From: Janthinobacterium silvisoli
GTDB taxonomy: Bacteria; Pseudomonadota; Gammaproteobacteria; Burkholderiales; Burkholderiaceae_D
DNA: 64,000 nt
Direction: 5' to 3'
Assembly (NCBI RefSeq): GCF_014200725.1
Contig: NZ_JACHCL010000001.1
Location: 434,001 to 498,000, forward strand
Below, piece after piece: positions 8,793 through 17,983 of the stretch; the first letter of the stretch is position 1; every line of letters starts with the position of its first letter. The position numbers and the translations under genes are program-made. The notes beneath the pieces were generated by a model that saw only the letters and a list, made by a program, of their open reading frames with translations, did not search any database and was not told where the DNA came from.

Positions 8793-9494
8793 TCAAGCCA
8801 GTGCGAGCGCTTTCAGGGCTGGCACAATATCATGCAGGCTAGTGACTTCAAACGTGGGAACAGCTTCCGAGGTGTTGGCCATGCGGCCCGGATTGAACCA
8901 GCAACTGTCGATACCGTAGCGGTTGGCGCCAAGGATGTCCGCGTCCAGACGGTCACCGATGATGACGGCCTCTTCCTTGGCAAACGGGCGCGCCATCTTG
9001 GTGGCGTACTCGAAGAAGCGGACATCGGGCTTGGCGTGGCCGCACGCTTCAGAGGTGGCCACAAAGGAAATACAGTCGCCCAGGCCCGAACTGGCGATGC
9101 GGCGGTTTTGTATGGCTTCCACGCCGTTGGTGATAATGCCCACTTCACCAATCGCCGCCAAGGTTGCGCATACCTCGCGCGCGCCATCGATCAGTACCAC
9201 GGTGTCTGGCAGGGAGTCCAGATACAGCTGGCTGGCCGCTTCCGGGTCCAGCGCCAGACCATGTTTGGCAAAAGTGGCGCGAAAACGCTCGACCTTCAGG
9301 AAATCCTTGGTCACGGCGCCCGTTTCGAATTTGCGCCACAGGTCCGTGTTGATGGCCTGGTAATCGGTGAACAGCCCGTCTATCGGCTCGTGCAAGCCCA
9401 AAGCCTGCATGGTGCGCACAAACGAGAGTTTTTCGGAAGCCCTGAAGTCGAGCAAGGTATCATCTAAATCAAACAAAAACAGTTTATGCTTCAT
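8793..9494 (-). CDS. yjjG: YjjG-family HAD pyrimidine nucleotidase
   Basis: The 233-residue product is a HAD-superfamily phosphatase with motif I FLFDLDDTLLDF at residues 5-16 (nucleophile Asp and the acid/base Asp two on). It also has IITNG as motif II, the Lys of GHAKPDVRFF as motif III, and IGDRLDADILGANRYGIDSCWFNPG as motif IV. The latter closely follows E. coli YjjG, a 5'-nucleotidase that removes non-canonical pyrimidine nucleotides. The ATG at 9494 places motif I at the N-terminus as in the family. It is probably transcribed alone, since the next minus-strand gene upstream ends 70 bases away. Confidence 0.87.
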   Translation of the reverse strand: MKHKLFLFDLDDTLLDFRASEKLSFVRTMQALGLHEPIDGLFTDYQAINTDLWRKFETGAVTKDFLKVERFRATFAKHGLALDPEAASQLYLDSLPDTVVLIDGAREVCATLAAIGEVGIITNGVEAIQNRRIASSGLGDCISFVATSEACGHAKPDVRFFEYATKMARPFAKEEAVIIGDRLDADILGANRYGIDSCWFNPGRMANTSEAVPTFEVTSLHDIVPALKALALA

Positions 9495-9564
9495 GCGTTC
9501 CGCTATGAGAGTGGAGGTAATCTTGCATGGTAGCATGACCTATCTCAAAGCAGGGCTCGCCTAC

Positions 9565-10008
9565 TCAGTCGCCATCACTGACCGAATAAAGAATATTCTC
9601 GGTATCAAGCATATCCCATGGGGCGTGTCGAAGGACGTAGCTGTAGCGCCCTTTTCCCAAAGGTATCAGGCCTATATTATCGTCGAAAAACAGACGAACT
9701 TCTTTCCGTAATTCACCGTGCACCGCTACAAACTCGTACGAAGCATAGTCATGTGCGTGGGGCAATTTTTGATAGCCGCTGACACCGCCAATCGGCAAAT
9801 CTCCATAAGCCCCACCGTTGACCATGATATTGCGCAACTGGTATCCCGTTTCATTTTTTATGCGGATATCCGTCATCACAATCGGCCGCAGATACGGCAG
9901 CAAGGCCAGGGCAAAGGCACACAGGGCGACCACCATGAAGAAAAATATCTTCATGAAATGATCTGAAAAGAATTGTCCTTCGACGCTATCGCTTTGCTGT
10001 AGCTCCAC
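9565..10008 (-). CDS. Small protein with an N-terminal membrane anchor, function unknown
   Basis: The 147-residue product has one hydrophobic helix (FFFMVVALCAFALALLPYL, about residues 22-40), then an extracytoplasmic domain of about 100 residues rich in Tyr, Gly and Asp. The domain (IRIKNETGYQLRNIMVNGG...) looks like a small beta-sandwich, but I do not recognise the family. A GTG start at 10008 has a good AGGAAG ribosome site. The ATG at 9954 would put the helix at the very N-terminus but has a weak site. It follows the cupin gene by 43 bases on the same strand. The region is slightly AT-richer than its neighbours. Confidence 0.65.
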   Translation of the reverse strand: MELQQSDSVEGQFFSDHFMKIFFFMVVALCAFALALLPYLRPIVMTDIRIKNETGYQLRNIMVNGGAYGDLPIGGVSGYQKLPHAHDYASYEFVAVHGELRKEVRLFFDDNIGLIPLGKGRYSYVLRHAPWDMLDTENILYSVSDGD

Positions 10009-10051
10009 TCTTTATCTTCCTTCCTTGCTAAACAGACCAGTCCAGCCCCCG

Positions 10052-10987
10052 CTACGCCCCCTGCAAGGCCAGCGGCACTGCCCGCGCCCAGCGGTTCGAT
10101 GAGAGCGAGAACGTCAGCGCACGCACTTGGTGGTACCAGCCGGCAGGCACGTACAACATATCGCCCGGATGGACGATGCATTCGACCATGCTGGCCTGGC
10201 GCGCCAGCGGGAACTTGTCGAAATCGGGCGCTTCCGGGTCGAATGGCGAACCGAACAGGATGGCGTTCGCCTCGCTCGGATATAAAAATTCGTCATGATG
10301 CGGCGGCGACAGAAAGATGCGTTTGCTGCCCCATATCTGCGCAAAGATATTATCATCGTAATCACAATGCAGGGGCGTTACCGTGCCGGCCGGGCCGATC
10401 CAGAAACGCGGCGGACCCATCTTGTCGAAATACGTGGGCCAATGGCACTGGCTATTCAATTCGCGCAATTCCAGGTTGCCCAGATACGGCGGCAGCGCGT
10501 GTACACCACTCTCCACCAGGTCCAGATATTCCAGCATGGACATATCCTGCATGGCACGGTCAGCAGCGAAGGCCGTGTTGATATAGTCGCCCACGCGGGC
10601 ACGCACGGGCACATGGCCATAGCGCTGACGCAAGATGCCTGGTGTTTCGGCAAACAAGGGCCAGCGTTTGACCATTCCGCTCATCAAAAAAGGCAAGCCT
10701 AGTGCAGCCTGCGCGCGGAAGGCGGCAGCACTCAACACACCCAGGCGTGGCACGCTGGAAATAGTGGGCAGCTCGCGCGCGGCCTGCCTGATCGCCGTGC
10801 GCATGGCGGCGATGGATGCCACGCCGCGTACTTGCGCATCCTTGCGTTCTCGCGCCTGTTTCCTGGCAAGCGCGTCTTCGGGCGAAGCAAACGCTGCTGG
10901 CGGCCTGGGCGGCAGTACGCGTGGCGGTGGATGGGGACTGACTATTTTTTTCTCTACTGGCATCGACTTCACTACTTCACTATTCAT
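10052..10987 (-). CDS. Cupin-like (cupin_8/JmjC) Fe(II)/2-oxoglutarate oxygenase family protein
   Basis: The 311-residue product has a basic, Pro-rich N-terminal tail followed by a JmjC-like cupin domain. TPLHCDYDDNIFAQIWGSKRIFL carries the HxD iron ligands, and PGDMLYVPAGWYHQVRAL the distal His. PYLGNLELRELN resembles the cofactor-side region of cupin_8 proteins. Relatives hydroxylate protein Asn, His or Arg side chains, or tRNA wybutosine, so this is likely a protein or RNA hydroxylase. The start ATG (10987) overlaps the end of cheB (stop 10982-10980), so the two are translationally coupled. The target is unknown. Confidence 0.78.
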   Translation of the reverse strand: MNSEVVKSMPVEKKIVSPHPPPRVLPPRPPAAFASPEDALARKQARERKDAQVRGVASIAAMRTAIRQAARELPTISSVPRLGVLSAAAFRAQAALGLPFLMSGMVKRWPLFAETPGILRQRYGHVPVRARVGDYINTAFAADRAMQDMSMLEYLDLVESGVHALPPYLGNLELRELNSQCHWPTYFDKMGPPRFWIGPAGTVTPLHCDYDDNIFAQIWGSKRIFLSPPHHDEFLYPSEANAILFGSPFDPEAPDFDKFPLARQASMVECIVHPGDMLYVPAGWYHQVRALTFSLSSNRWARAVPLALQGA

Positions 10988-11636
10988 GGGAACGCTGCGG
11001 CTCTGCAGCAAAACTGTCCGCCAGTTTAACATTGTGCTGCAGGGGAACAGGACTGCTCAGCTCCTGCGACGGCATGGCCAGCGCCAGCAAGAGTGGACCG
11101 ATCTTGTCTGCGGGCAAACACCAATCTACGTCCACGTTGTCGAGCGCGCTTTGCGGCATCGACGGCGCCAGTGCATCGGCCGGATCTTGCACCACGGCCT
11201 TGCCGCCGCAAGCCTTGATCGCCTGCAAGCCCGCCGTGCCATCGCCGAGATAGCCACTGAGGATGAGACCTACCACATTGGCGCCACCAGTGCTGGCGGC
11301 ACTACGGAACAAGGGGTCGATGGCAGGCCGCGTATAGTGTTCTTTGGCCCCGGGGCTCAGTTTGATCGCGCGCTGGCCTTCTACCAGCGTGAGCAGCATA
11401 TGGCGGCCAGGCGGCGCCAGCAAAATACTGCCCGGACGCAACACTTCGCCATCACGCGCATGGCGCACGGGCAAGGCGCAGCAGCGGCCCAATACTTCGG
11501 GCAAGGCAGTCTTGCGCGATCCCACATGCGAGACCAGCAAGATGGGGGCCGCAAAGTCGGCTGGCAAGCAGGCAAGGATCAGCGATAGCGCTTCCAGCCC
11601 GCCCACGGAAGCTCCGATGACGACAAGCGGTTGCAC
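10980..11636 (-). CDS. Stand-alone CheB-type protein-glutamate methylesterase
   Basis: The 218-residue product consists only of the CheB catalytic domain; no receiver domain precedes it. VVIGASVGG gives the catalytic Ser, LVSHVG the His, and SGYLGDGTAG the Asp region (GMGxDGA in classical CheB). CheB hydrolyses glutamyl methyl esters on chemoreceptors. Stand-alone forms often act outside the main chemotaxis operon. No cheR, cheA or receptor gene is nearby. The GTG at 11636 has a strong GGGGAGGG ribosome site. It is coupled to the cupin gene by an overlap, which suggests both work on one protein or signal. Confidence 0.83.
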   Translation of the reverse strand: MQPLVVIGASVGGLEALSLILACLPADFAAPILLVSHVGSRKTALPEVLGRCCALPVRHARDGEVLRPGSILLAPPGRHMLLTLVEGQRAIKLSPGAKEHYTRPAIDPLFRSAASTGGANVVGLILSGYLGDGTAGLQAIKACGGKAVVQDPADALAPSMPQSALDNVDVDWCLPADKIGPLLLALAMPSQELSSPVPLQHNVKLADSFAAEPQRSHE

Positions 11637-11748
11637 ACGACCCTCCCCTGTACACGATGGACCGCGTCGTCATTGTGTAACGCCGCGCCCATGTATTCTG
11701 TGCGTCGCCGCACACAGAATGCGGCGGGTGTGAAGGGTGTGGCGAAGG

Positions 11749-12492
11749 TCAGACGGGCGTCTTGAAAATAGGATCGACGATGAATTGCTGGGCCTTGATG
11801 CGCAAGGTGCGCTCTTCATCGAGTTCGGCGCGGGTCTCGCCCAGCTCTTCGCGCTCCGCTTCCAGTTCCAGCCGTACGGTCGCCAGTTCCGTTTCCACGC
11901 GGATCAGGGTTTCCAGCTGCAACTGTGCCTGTATGAGTTCGGCACGCGCCGCTTCGGCAGCCTCTTCCAGGCGCGGTATACCTTCGAGCTTGAATTGCGC
12001 CTTGGCCAGATCCATGCGCGCCTGCTCGGCGGCCTCTTCCAGGCGCGGCAAGCCTTCCAGGCGCAATTGCGCCTTGGCCAGATCCGTACGGGCCTGGTTG
12101 GCTACCTGGCGCTCGCGCTCCAGTTCGGCACGCAAGGTTTCCAGCTCGCCCGCCTGCACATCGAGCAACTCTTGCTGGCGCTCGTTTTCGCTGGCCAGGT
12201 CCATCAATTCCTGCTGATTGTCGTTCATCTCGGCTTCATGCGCGGTGTGGCTGGCGCTCAGTTCCTGTCCTACGAAATCGAGTATGGCTTGCTGCAGCAC
12301 CGGCGACAGCGTTGCGACCGCGGCGATCTGGCGCTGGGCGCCGGCCTTGCGGCGCTGCAACAGCTTGCTGACAGTCCCCAGGCAAACCCCATTGCCCAAG
12401 GTCTCGCGCAGCGCGCGCACCGTGATGGCCTGGCCTTGCGCCGCCATCGCATCCATCGCCGCATTGATCTGTTCCGCGCTTACTTTTGCCAT
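11749..12492 (-). CDS. KfrA-like DNA-binding coiled-coil protein
   Basis: The 247-residue product has an N-terminal helical domain of about 60 residues (SAEQINAAMDAMAAQGQAIT, then LGNGVCLGTVSKLLQRRK), like the plasmid KfrA DNA-binding domain. A long alpha-helical coiled coil runs to near the C-terminus. KfrA proteins bind DNA and autoregulate, and on plasmids help partition; chromosomal copies are common and poorly studied. The middle contains three 24-residue repeats, listed separately. ATG 12492 is the start that leaves the DNA-binding domain intact. It is the only gene between the LON-domain protein and cheB. Confidence 0.78.
   Translation of the reverse strand: MAKVSAEQINAAMDAMAAQGQAITVRALRETLGNGVCLGTVSKLLQRRKAGAQRQIAAVATLSPVLQQAILDFVGQELSASHTAHEAEMNDNQQELMDLASENERQQELLDVQAGELETLRAELERERQVANQARTDLAKAQLRLEGLPRLEEAAEQARMDLAKAQFKLEGIPRLEEAAEAARAELIQAQLQLETLIRVETELATVRLELEAEREELGETRAELDEERTLRIKAQQFIVDPIFKTPV
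11881..12096 (-). repeat. Three tandem 72-base repeats encoding coiled-coil units
   Basis: Inside the KfrA-like gene, three 24-codon units follow one another: QARTDLAKAQLRLEGLPRLE plus EAAE, then QARMDLAKAQFKLEGIPRLE plus EAAE, then a diverged AARAELIQAQLQLETLIRVE plus TELA. The first two are nearly identical at the DNA level. Each unit has a Gly-(Leu/Ile)-Pro break in the third-quarter position, interrupting an otherwise continuous helix. Confidence 0.85.
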
Positions 12493-12654
12493 CTCGTTTT
12501 CTCGTGTATTTCTCGTGGTTGTTGCCGGGGCCATCATATTTTTGAAGCATGATGCTCAGGGACAACATATTATCCAAGCGAGGGCAAAACGTAAAGTATT
12601 TCTCAATAGAAATTACAATTGCACAACAGAATCTTGATCTGAGTTCAACCGGGC

Positions 12655-13275
12655 TTACTCATTTTCCAGCAAACCATGTTCTGACAACTCATCCTGCACC
12701 AGTTCCAGCCGCAGCACGGGATTGTCTTGACTGAGCAATAACTGCTTTTGCATCGCCGTCAACGACAGCAGTTCGCACCAGCGGTTCGCTACCCAGCCGC
12801 TCTCATCAAGCCGGTATGGGGGCTGCATCGGCATCTGGTCCATGGGGATTTTTTGTTCCTGCAAGGTGCGTATCAGCGCGCCCAGGGCATCGGCCACATT
12901 CTGCTGTTCCTGCGGAATCGCGATAATCTTGTCGGACGGCAGCATTTCCACCCGCCCCATCCACAAGCCATGCTGCAGCTGTTCGCTGTGCAGTATGCGA
13001 AAGCGCTGCGTGCCCATGCATTTGATCTGCAGCAAGCCGGATAGGGGCGCCGCCCATTCGATCACGCGCGCCAAGGTACCCACCGGCGCCAGGGTTTCAT
13101 GCTGGCCCGGCTTGCGCACTTCCGTGCCATCCAACAACTGCACCACACCGAACGGCTGCTCGCCCATGATGCATTTACGTATCATGTCCAGATAGCGCAC
13201 CTCAAAGATCTGCAGCGGCAGATAACCATCAGGATACAGTACCGTATTGAGCGGGAACAAAGGTATCGAAGTCAT
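12655..13275 (-). CDS. LON peptidase substrate-binding domain protein
   Basis: The 206-residue product starts MTSIPLFPLNTVLYPDGYLPLQIFEVRYLDM, the standard opening of stand-alone Lon N-terminal (LON_substr_bdg) proteins. It lacks the AAA and protease domains of Lon. Such proteins are common in Proteobacteria and their function is unclear; binding of unfolded protein is supposed. ATG 13275 fits the family N-terminus but has a poor ribosome site. A TTG at 13323 with AAGGGAG before it, or an ATG at 13299, may be the real start and would add 16 or 8 residues. It follows the helicase gene on the same strand. Confidence 0.8.
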   Translation of the reverse strand: MTSIPLFPLNTVLYPDGYLPLQIFEVRYLDMIRKCIMGEQPFGVVQLLDGTEVRKPGQHETLAPVGTLARVIEWAAPLSGLLQIKCMGTQRFRILHSEQLQHGLWMGRVEMLPSDKIIAIPQEQQNVADALGALIRTLQEQKIPMDQMPMQPPYRLDESGWVANRWCELLSLTAMQKQLLLSQDNPVLRLELVQDELSEHGLLENE

Positions 13276-13329
13276 GCCGCATGATGGCACGAATGGCATA
13301 TCCTTGCAGCGCGCCTCGCCCAATCTCCC

Positions 13330-14568
13330 TTACTTATAAAAGCGCCGCTTGCTGGCCCGTTCAGCTGCCTTTGGCGTCATCACCTTCACGGCCTTTTTCT
13401 GGATCGCACCACCGGCGCCCGTGCCCGGCACGCGGTGTTCGGCCTCGAAACCAGGCTCTTCGCTGCGCTTCAGCGTTTGCCTGATCAAGGCTTCGATGGC
13501 CGACAGCAATTCCACCTCATCGGCACAGACCAGAGACAGCGCCACACCCGATGCGCCGGCGCGGCCCGTGCGGCCGATGCGGTGGATATAGTCTTCGGCC
13601 ACCGTCGGCAAATCGAAATTGACCACCTGCGGCAGTTGCTCGATATCGAGACCGCGCGCGGCCACGTCGGTGGCCACCAGCACTTGCACTTCTTGCGCCT
13701 TGAAACGGGCCAACGCACGCAAACGGTTCGGCTGCGTCTTGTCGCCATGAATCGAATCGGCGCGCACGCCGTGTTCCAGCAAAGTATGGACCAGTTGCTC
13801 GACGCCCTTGCGCGTCTTGACGAAGACCAGCACCTGGCCCCAGCGCTTTTTCTTCAGCAAGTGTAAAAACAGTTCCGGCTTGCGTTTCTTGTCGCACACG
13901 ATCACCGATTGCTGCACGGCTTTCACGGTGCTGTTGCGCGGACTCACTTCCACCGACACGGGGTCTTTCAGCATGGTATTGGCCATGGCGCGGATGGCGT
14001 CCGAGAAAGTCGCCGAGAACAGCAAGGTCTGGCGCTGCTTGGGCATGGCCATCAGCAGCAAGTCCAGTTCGCGCTCGAAACCCAGGTCCAGCATGCGGTC
14101 CGCCTCGTCCAGCACCAAGGTTTGCACTTGTTCAAACTTGATCGCGCCCTGCGATTGCAAATCAAGCAGACGGCCCGGCGTGGCCACCAGCACATCGAGC
14201 CCCTTGCGCAATTTTGAAATTTGCGGCTCGATCGGCACGCCGCCGTAGGCGACAAAACTGCGCAACGGCAAGTTACCGCCATAGCTGCGGAAGCTGGCAT
14301 ACACCTGCTCTGCCAATTCGCGCGTAGGCACCAGCACCAGCACGCGCACGCACTGGGGTTCAACCACGCCTTCCAATGCCAGCCGTTGCAATAGCGGTAC
14401 GGCAAAACCAGCCGTCTTGCCGGTACCAGTCTGGGCCGCCGCCATCAGGTCGCGCTTGGCCAGCACGGCAGGGATTGCTTGCGCCTGCACCGGCGTCGGC
14501 TTGGCATAACCGAGCTCGTCAAGTCTGCGGATCAGGGGATCGATCAGGCCGAGGGAGGAAAAACTCAT
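13330..14568 (-). CDS. DEAD-box RNA helicase, RhlE-like
   Basis: The 412-residue product has the complete DEAD-box set: Q motif (PTPVQAQAIP), motif I AQTGTGKT, Ia PTRELAEQ, motif II DEADRMLDLGF, motif III SATF, and motif VI HRIGRTGR. The C-terminal tail is short and basic. It unwinds RNA duplexes with ATP, in ribosome assembly or mRNA turnover. The size and tail fit RhlE-type helicases better than DbpA, which has an RNA-binding domain, or DeaD, which has a longer tail. The ATG at 14568 is preceded by AAGG. The LON-domain gene follows closely. Confidence 0.9.
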   Translation of the reverse strand: MSFSSLGLIDPLIRRLDELGYAKPTPVQAQAIPAVLAKRDLMAAAQTGTGKTAGFAVPLLQRLALEGVVEPQCVRVLVLVPTRELAEQVYASFRSYGGNLPLRSFVAYGGVPIEPQISKLRKGLDVLVATPGRLLDLQSQGAIKFEQVQTLVLDEADRMLDLGFERELDLLLMAMPKQRQTLLFSATFSDAIRAMANTMLKDPVSVEVSPRNSTVKAVQQSVIVCDKKRKPELFLHLLKKKRWGQVLVFVKTRKGVEQLVHTLLEHGVRADSIHGDKTQPNRLRALARFKAQEVQVLVATDVAARGLDIEQLPQVVNFDLPTVAEDYIHRIGRTGRAGASGVALSLVCADEVELLSAIEALIRQTLKRSEEPGFEAEHRVPGTGAGGAIQKKAVKVMTPKAAERASKRRFYK

Positions 14569-14667
14569 GGGGAAACCTTGCAGCAAAAGAACACGAAGCC
14601 GCGATTATAGGCCAGCAGCGGTGCCGGCCTATGCTTTCATCAGGAAAACCGCAATCTCAACACTGCG

Positions 14668-16908
14668 TCAAAACTTCATTTCCATCGTCGCGCGCGCCTG
14701 CGGTGAGCTCGGCGAAATGCTGTTGCGCTGTATCGTGCCGGTAGCGTCCGTATAACGCGTATCGCTTTCAAAGTCTTGCGCCAGCAAGTTCGATACAGAC
14801 AGGCGCAGCTGGTTCTTCGGATTGAATTTCCACAAGGCATACAAGTCGAGATCGCGCCGTGGCGAGCTGTAGGCGCTCTGGCGCTCGGTGATGCGCACCG
14901 GGCCGCCATTGCGGAAATTAAAGCTGCCGCCCGTCGTCAGCACGCCATCGGGCGTCTTGTAATCGATGCCAAAGTTGCCGCTGACGGGCGTTTGCTGGTC
15001 CAGACGGTTATTTGGTCCCGGCACCTGCTCCACCTGCGACCAGTTGCGGCTGACACTGGCGCGCAAGTCTATCGCCGGCACCGGCGTGGAAAATACGGCG
15101 CGCAGCGGAAACTTCGCTTCCAGTTCCAGGGTCTGCGTATTGGCGCGGCCATCGTTGACGGGCGTGGACACCCAGCGGTCATCGATGAACAGCAAGCCCT
15201 GGCGCGTATAGCCATCGATGCGGCGGGCCGAGGCGCGCGCGCTGAGCAAGGCCCCTTCGGCCCAATAGTGTTCGTAAGAAGCGTCGATACCCAGCGCCAG
15301 CTCAGGCTTCAGATTCGGATTGCCTTCGCGGTCAGGCTCGGTCTGGCTATTATTGGTCGACAGCATGCGCCGTGGTATCAGGCTGGAGGTGGCCGGTGCC
15401 TTGTAGGTCCGCGTCAAGGCCAGGCGCACCTGGTCGCCCTTAGTGTCGGGCAACTTCCACAAGGTTTGTAGCAGCGGGCTCCAGACGCTGCTGCGCTGCT
15501 GCACCTCGTCATAGCTATTGCCGATGCTGCGCGTATCGATGCCTTCCCAGCGCACGCCCGCATACATGGACCAGCGCGGCGTAATATCCCACTCATCCTG
15601 TGCGTACAGCGCCAGGCGCTTGATATAGGCATTGAAATCTTCATCGATATTGATGGGGGGACGTCCGCCCGGCAAGGCCGCCTCACGCTGCCGGCGCTCT
15701 TCATCCCGTTTGCTGTAACCAGCATCCCAGCCCATCGACAGGGCATGGCCCGGTATCAGCGGCGAAGAATACTTGCCGGTGGAAGACACGTTCTTTTCCG
15801 ATGCTTCCACGCGCGCGTTACGGTCCAGCGCCAGTCCCACGCCATCGATGTAGCCGAGTGGATGATTATCGGACGAATTGTTGCCGACACCTGCGCGCAG
15901 CCCCAGTTCCAGCTTGGCGCCGCCGTCGAGCTTGCGCACCCAGCTCAAGTCGGTACGGCCATACGCATAATGGTTGCCTCCGTCGCCATCATTCGTGTCG
16001 TAGTCTGGCCGCAAGCCCAAGATGGTGTCGGTGCGGCTATGGCTGCGGCTTTCGTTGCGTCCGCCATTGATGAAAAATTGCGCCGTCAGATTATCGCCGC
16101 CCGGAAAAGCCCAGTTCAGGCGCGGCGACAGATTAAGGCCTTCCGAACGGCCATCGCCCGTGCCATTGCTACGGCGTAGCAAATTTTGCTGCCCATCCGG
16201 CAAATAGCCGAGGTCCAGTGCCGGATTTTCATAGTGATAGTCATAGCGGTAGAACGAGGCGGCCAGCGAATATGAAAAAATGCCGTCCTTATCCGACAAT
16301 TGCAAATTTCCATTGCTGGAAAAAGCATCGCGGCCACCGCCCACCCCGAGCTTGACGTCGCGCTGCGCCGTCTTGACGGCTTTCTTCAACACCACATTGA
16401 TGGTGCCGGCAATCGATTGCGTGCTGTACTCGGCGCTGGCCGCATGCAAAATCTCGATGCGCTCGATCACATCGGGCGACAAGGTATCGAGCGAAAACCC
16501 GGCTGGTGCGCGTTCGCCATTGAGCAAAATCTGCGTGTAGCCGCTGCCCAGACCACGCATGCGGATTTCGCCACCCGAACGCCCGGCCGCGCCGGAGACG
16601 GTAATGCCGGGCAGGCGCTTGAGCACGTCAGTGACATTGGTGTCGCCATACTTGAGGATTTCCTCGCTGCTGACGATCATCTTGCTGGCGGTATCGTCGC
16701 GGCGCGGATCGTAGCCACTGCCCTTCACTTCCACCGTCTGTATGGCAGGCGCATCGGCAACTTTCAGGGGCTTGGCAGGCTGAGCCGGCGTGGCGGCGGC
16801 ATCAGCCGGTGAACTGGCGGAATTTTGCTGGGCCTGGGCATTCCAGGCAAACAAGACAGCGGCGGCAACAACGGTGAGGCGCAGGGCAAATGGACGACGA
16901 AGGATCAT
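14668..16908 (-). CDS. TonB-dependent outer-membrane receptor
   Basis: The 746-residue product has a signal peptide (MILRRPFALRLTVVAAAVLF..., cut after NAQA). A plug domain follows (ILKYGDTNVTDVLKRLPGIT, IRMRGLGSGYTQILLNGERA, IERIEILHAASAEYSTQSIA), then a long beta-barrel of about 550 residues ending in an aromatic residue (MEMKF). There is no N-terminal signalling (STN) domain, so it is not a FecA-type sensor. Ligand is unknown; ferric siderophore is most common, but peptides or sugars are possible. No sigma or anti-sigma gene adjoins it. Confidence 0.9.
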   Translation of the reverse strand: MILRRPFALRLTVVAAAVLFAWNAQAQQNSASSPADAAATPAQPAKPLKVADAPAIQTVEVKGSGYDPRRDDTASKMIVSSEEILKYGDTNVTDVLKRLPGITVSGAAGRSGGEIRMRGLGSGYTQILLNGERAPAGFSLDTLSPDVIERIEILHAASAEYSTQSIAGTINVVLKKAVKTAQRDVKLGVGGGRDAFSSNGNLQLSDKDGIFSYSLAASFYRYDYHYENPALDLGYLPDGQQNLLRRSNGTGDGRSEGLNLSPRLNWAFPGGDNLTAQFFINGGRNESRSHSRTDTILGLRPDYDTNDGDGGNHYAYGRTDLSWVRKLDGGAKLELGLRAGVGNNSSDNHPLGYIDGVGLALDRNARVEASEKNVSSTGKYSSPLIPGHALSMGWDAGYSKRDEERRQREAALPGGRPPINIDEDFNAYIKRLALYAQDEWDITPRWSMYAGVRWEGIDTRSIGNSYDEVQQRSSVWSPLLQTLWKLPDTKGDQVRLALTRTYKAPATSSLIPRRMLSTNNSQTEPDREGNPNLKPELALGIDASYEHYWAEGALLSARASARRIDGYTRQGLLFIDDRWVSTPVNDGRANTQTLELEAKFPLRAVFSTPVPAIDLRASVSRNWSQVEQVPGPNNRLDQQTPVSGNFGIDYKTPDGVLTTGGSFNFRNGGPVRITERQSAYSSPRRDLDLYALWKFNPKNQLRLSVSNLLAQDFESDTRYTDATGTIQRNSISPSSPQARATMEMKF

Positions 16909-17134
16909 TGAATTAGCAAAGGTTGGCTGAACAAAAGTGGCTAAAAGCTAAAAACATGCAGCCGCATTTTGCGTCAATTTTGCTCTTATGACACACCTTT
17001 CTGAAAATATTTCTTAAAGTAAATTAAATTCGGCGCGAACATCGCCATCCGGGTCAGGCATGCACTGCATTTCGTTACGCGCAGCATCGCCGCTATAATG
17101 CGTTTTCACCATTCCCCAACAAAGGCTCACCATC
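16909..17134. other. Divergent intergenic region between the TonB receptor and psd genes
   Basis: This 226-base AT-rich stretch must carry the promoters of both divergent genes. No clear Fur-box or hairpin was recognised in it, and no small gene with a ribosome site was seen. Confidence 0.5.
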
Positions 17135-17983
17135 GTGTCTGACCGTCTTGCCGTCCTGCCTCAATATCTGCTACCCAAGGGAGCGTTGACCAATTTTGCC
17201 GGCAGAGTCGCTGGCGCCAAGGGCGGCGCCATGACCACGCGTCTGATACGCTGGTTTGTCGGCCGCTACAACGTCAACATGGATGAGGCGCTGGACCCGG
17301 ATATCACGCACTACAGCAGCTTCAACGATTTCTTCACGCGCGCGCTGCGCCCCGACGCTCGCCCGCTGGCCAAGGCCGACTACGTCTGCCCGGTCGATGG
17401 CCGCATCAGCCAGTTCGGCAGGATCGACAAGGACCAGATCTTCCAGGCCAAGGGACACCAGTTCAGCACCACCGCCCTGGTCGGTGGCGATGCGGCACTG
17501 GCTGCCCAATTCGAGCACGGCAGCTTTGCCAATCTCTACCTGAGCCCGCGCGATTACCACCGCATCCACATGCCTTGCGATGGCCGCCTGACGCGCATGA
17601 TCTATGTTCCCGGTGAACTGTTTTCCGTCAACCCGACCACCGCGCGCGGCATCCCTGGCTTGTTCGCCCGCAACGAACGCGTGGTCTGCGTATTCGACAC
17701 GGCCAAGGGCCCATTCGTGATGACACTGGTCGGCGCCACCATCGTCGGCAGCATGGCTACCGTCTGGCACGGCGTCGTCAACCCGCCGCGCACCGGCCAG
17801 GTACGCGACTGGAGCTATGCCAACGATAATATCGTGCTGAAACAAGGCGAAGAACTGGGCCGCTTCCTGCTGGGTTCGACCGTGGTGATGCTGTTCCCGA
17901 AAGACACCGTGGACTTTAATACGGCGTGGCAACCGGCTGGCCCGGTACAGCTCGGTGAAGTGATGGGCAACACGCCAGCCTAA
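17135..17983 (+). CDS. psd: Phosphatidylserine decarboxylase proenzyme
   Basis: The 282-residue product converts phosphatidylserine to phosphatidylethanolamine at the inner membrane. The self-cleavage site is LGST (in GRFLLGSTVVMLFPKD) near the C-terminus; the serine becomes the pyruvoyl group. SPRDYHRIHMPCDG and FFTRALRPDARPL are other family blocks. The start is GTG at 17135 with AAAGG nine bases upstream. The length matches the shorter proteobacterial form. Its stop overlaps by three bases the stop of the convergent LysR gene. Confidence 0.95.
   Translation: MSDRLAVLPQYLLPKGALTNFAGRVAGAKGGAMTTRLIRWFVGRYNVNMDEALDPDITHYSSFNDFFTRALRPDARPLAKADYVCPVDGRISQFGRIDKDQIFQAKGHQFSTTALVGGDAALAAQFEHGSFANLYLSPRDYHRIHMPCDGRLTRMIYVPGELFSVNPTTARGIPGLFARNERVVCVFDTAKGPFVMTLVGATIVGSMATVWHGVVNPPRTGQVRDWSYANDNIVLKQGEELGRFLLGSTVVMLFPKDTVDFNTAWQPAGPVQLGEVMGNTPA

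Noticed and set aside
9951-10181. Small minus-strand frame of 76 codons overlapping the anchored protein and cupin gene ends
   Set aside because: It overlaps two better-supported genes and lacks a ribosome site.
10099-11588. Open frames on the plus strand opposite cupin and cheB
   Set aside because: No ribosome sites or motifs; the minus-strand genes have clear catalytic motifs.
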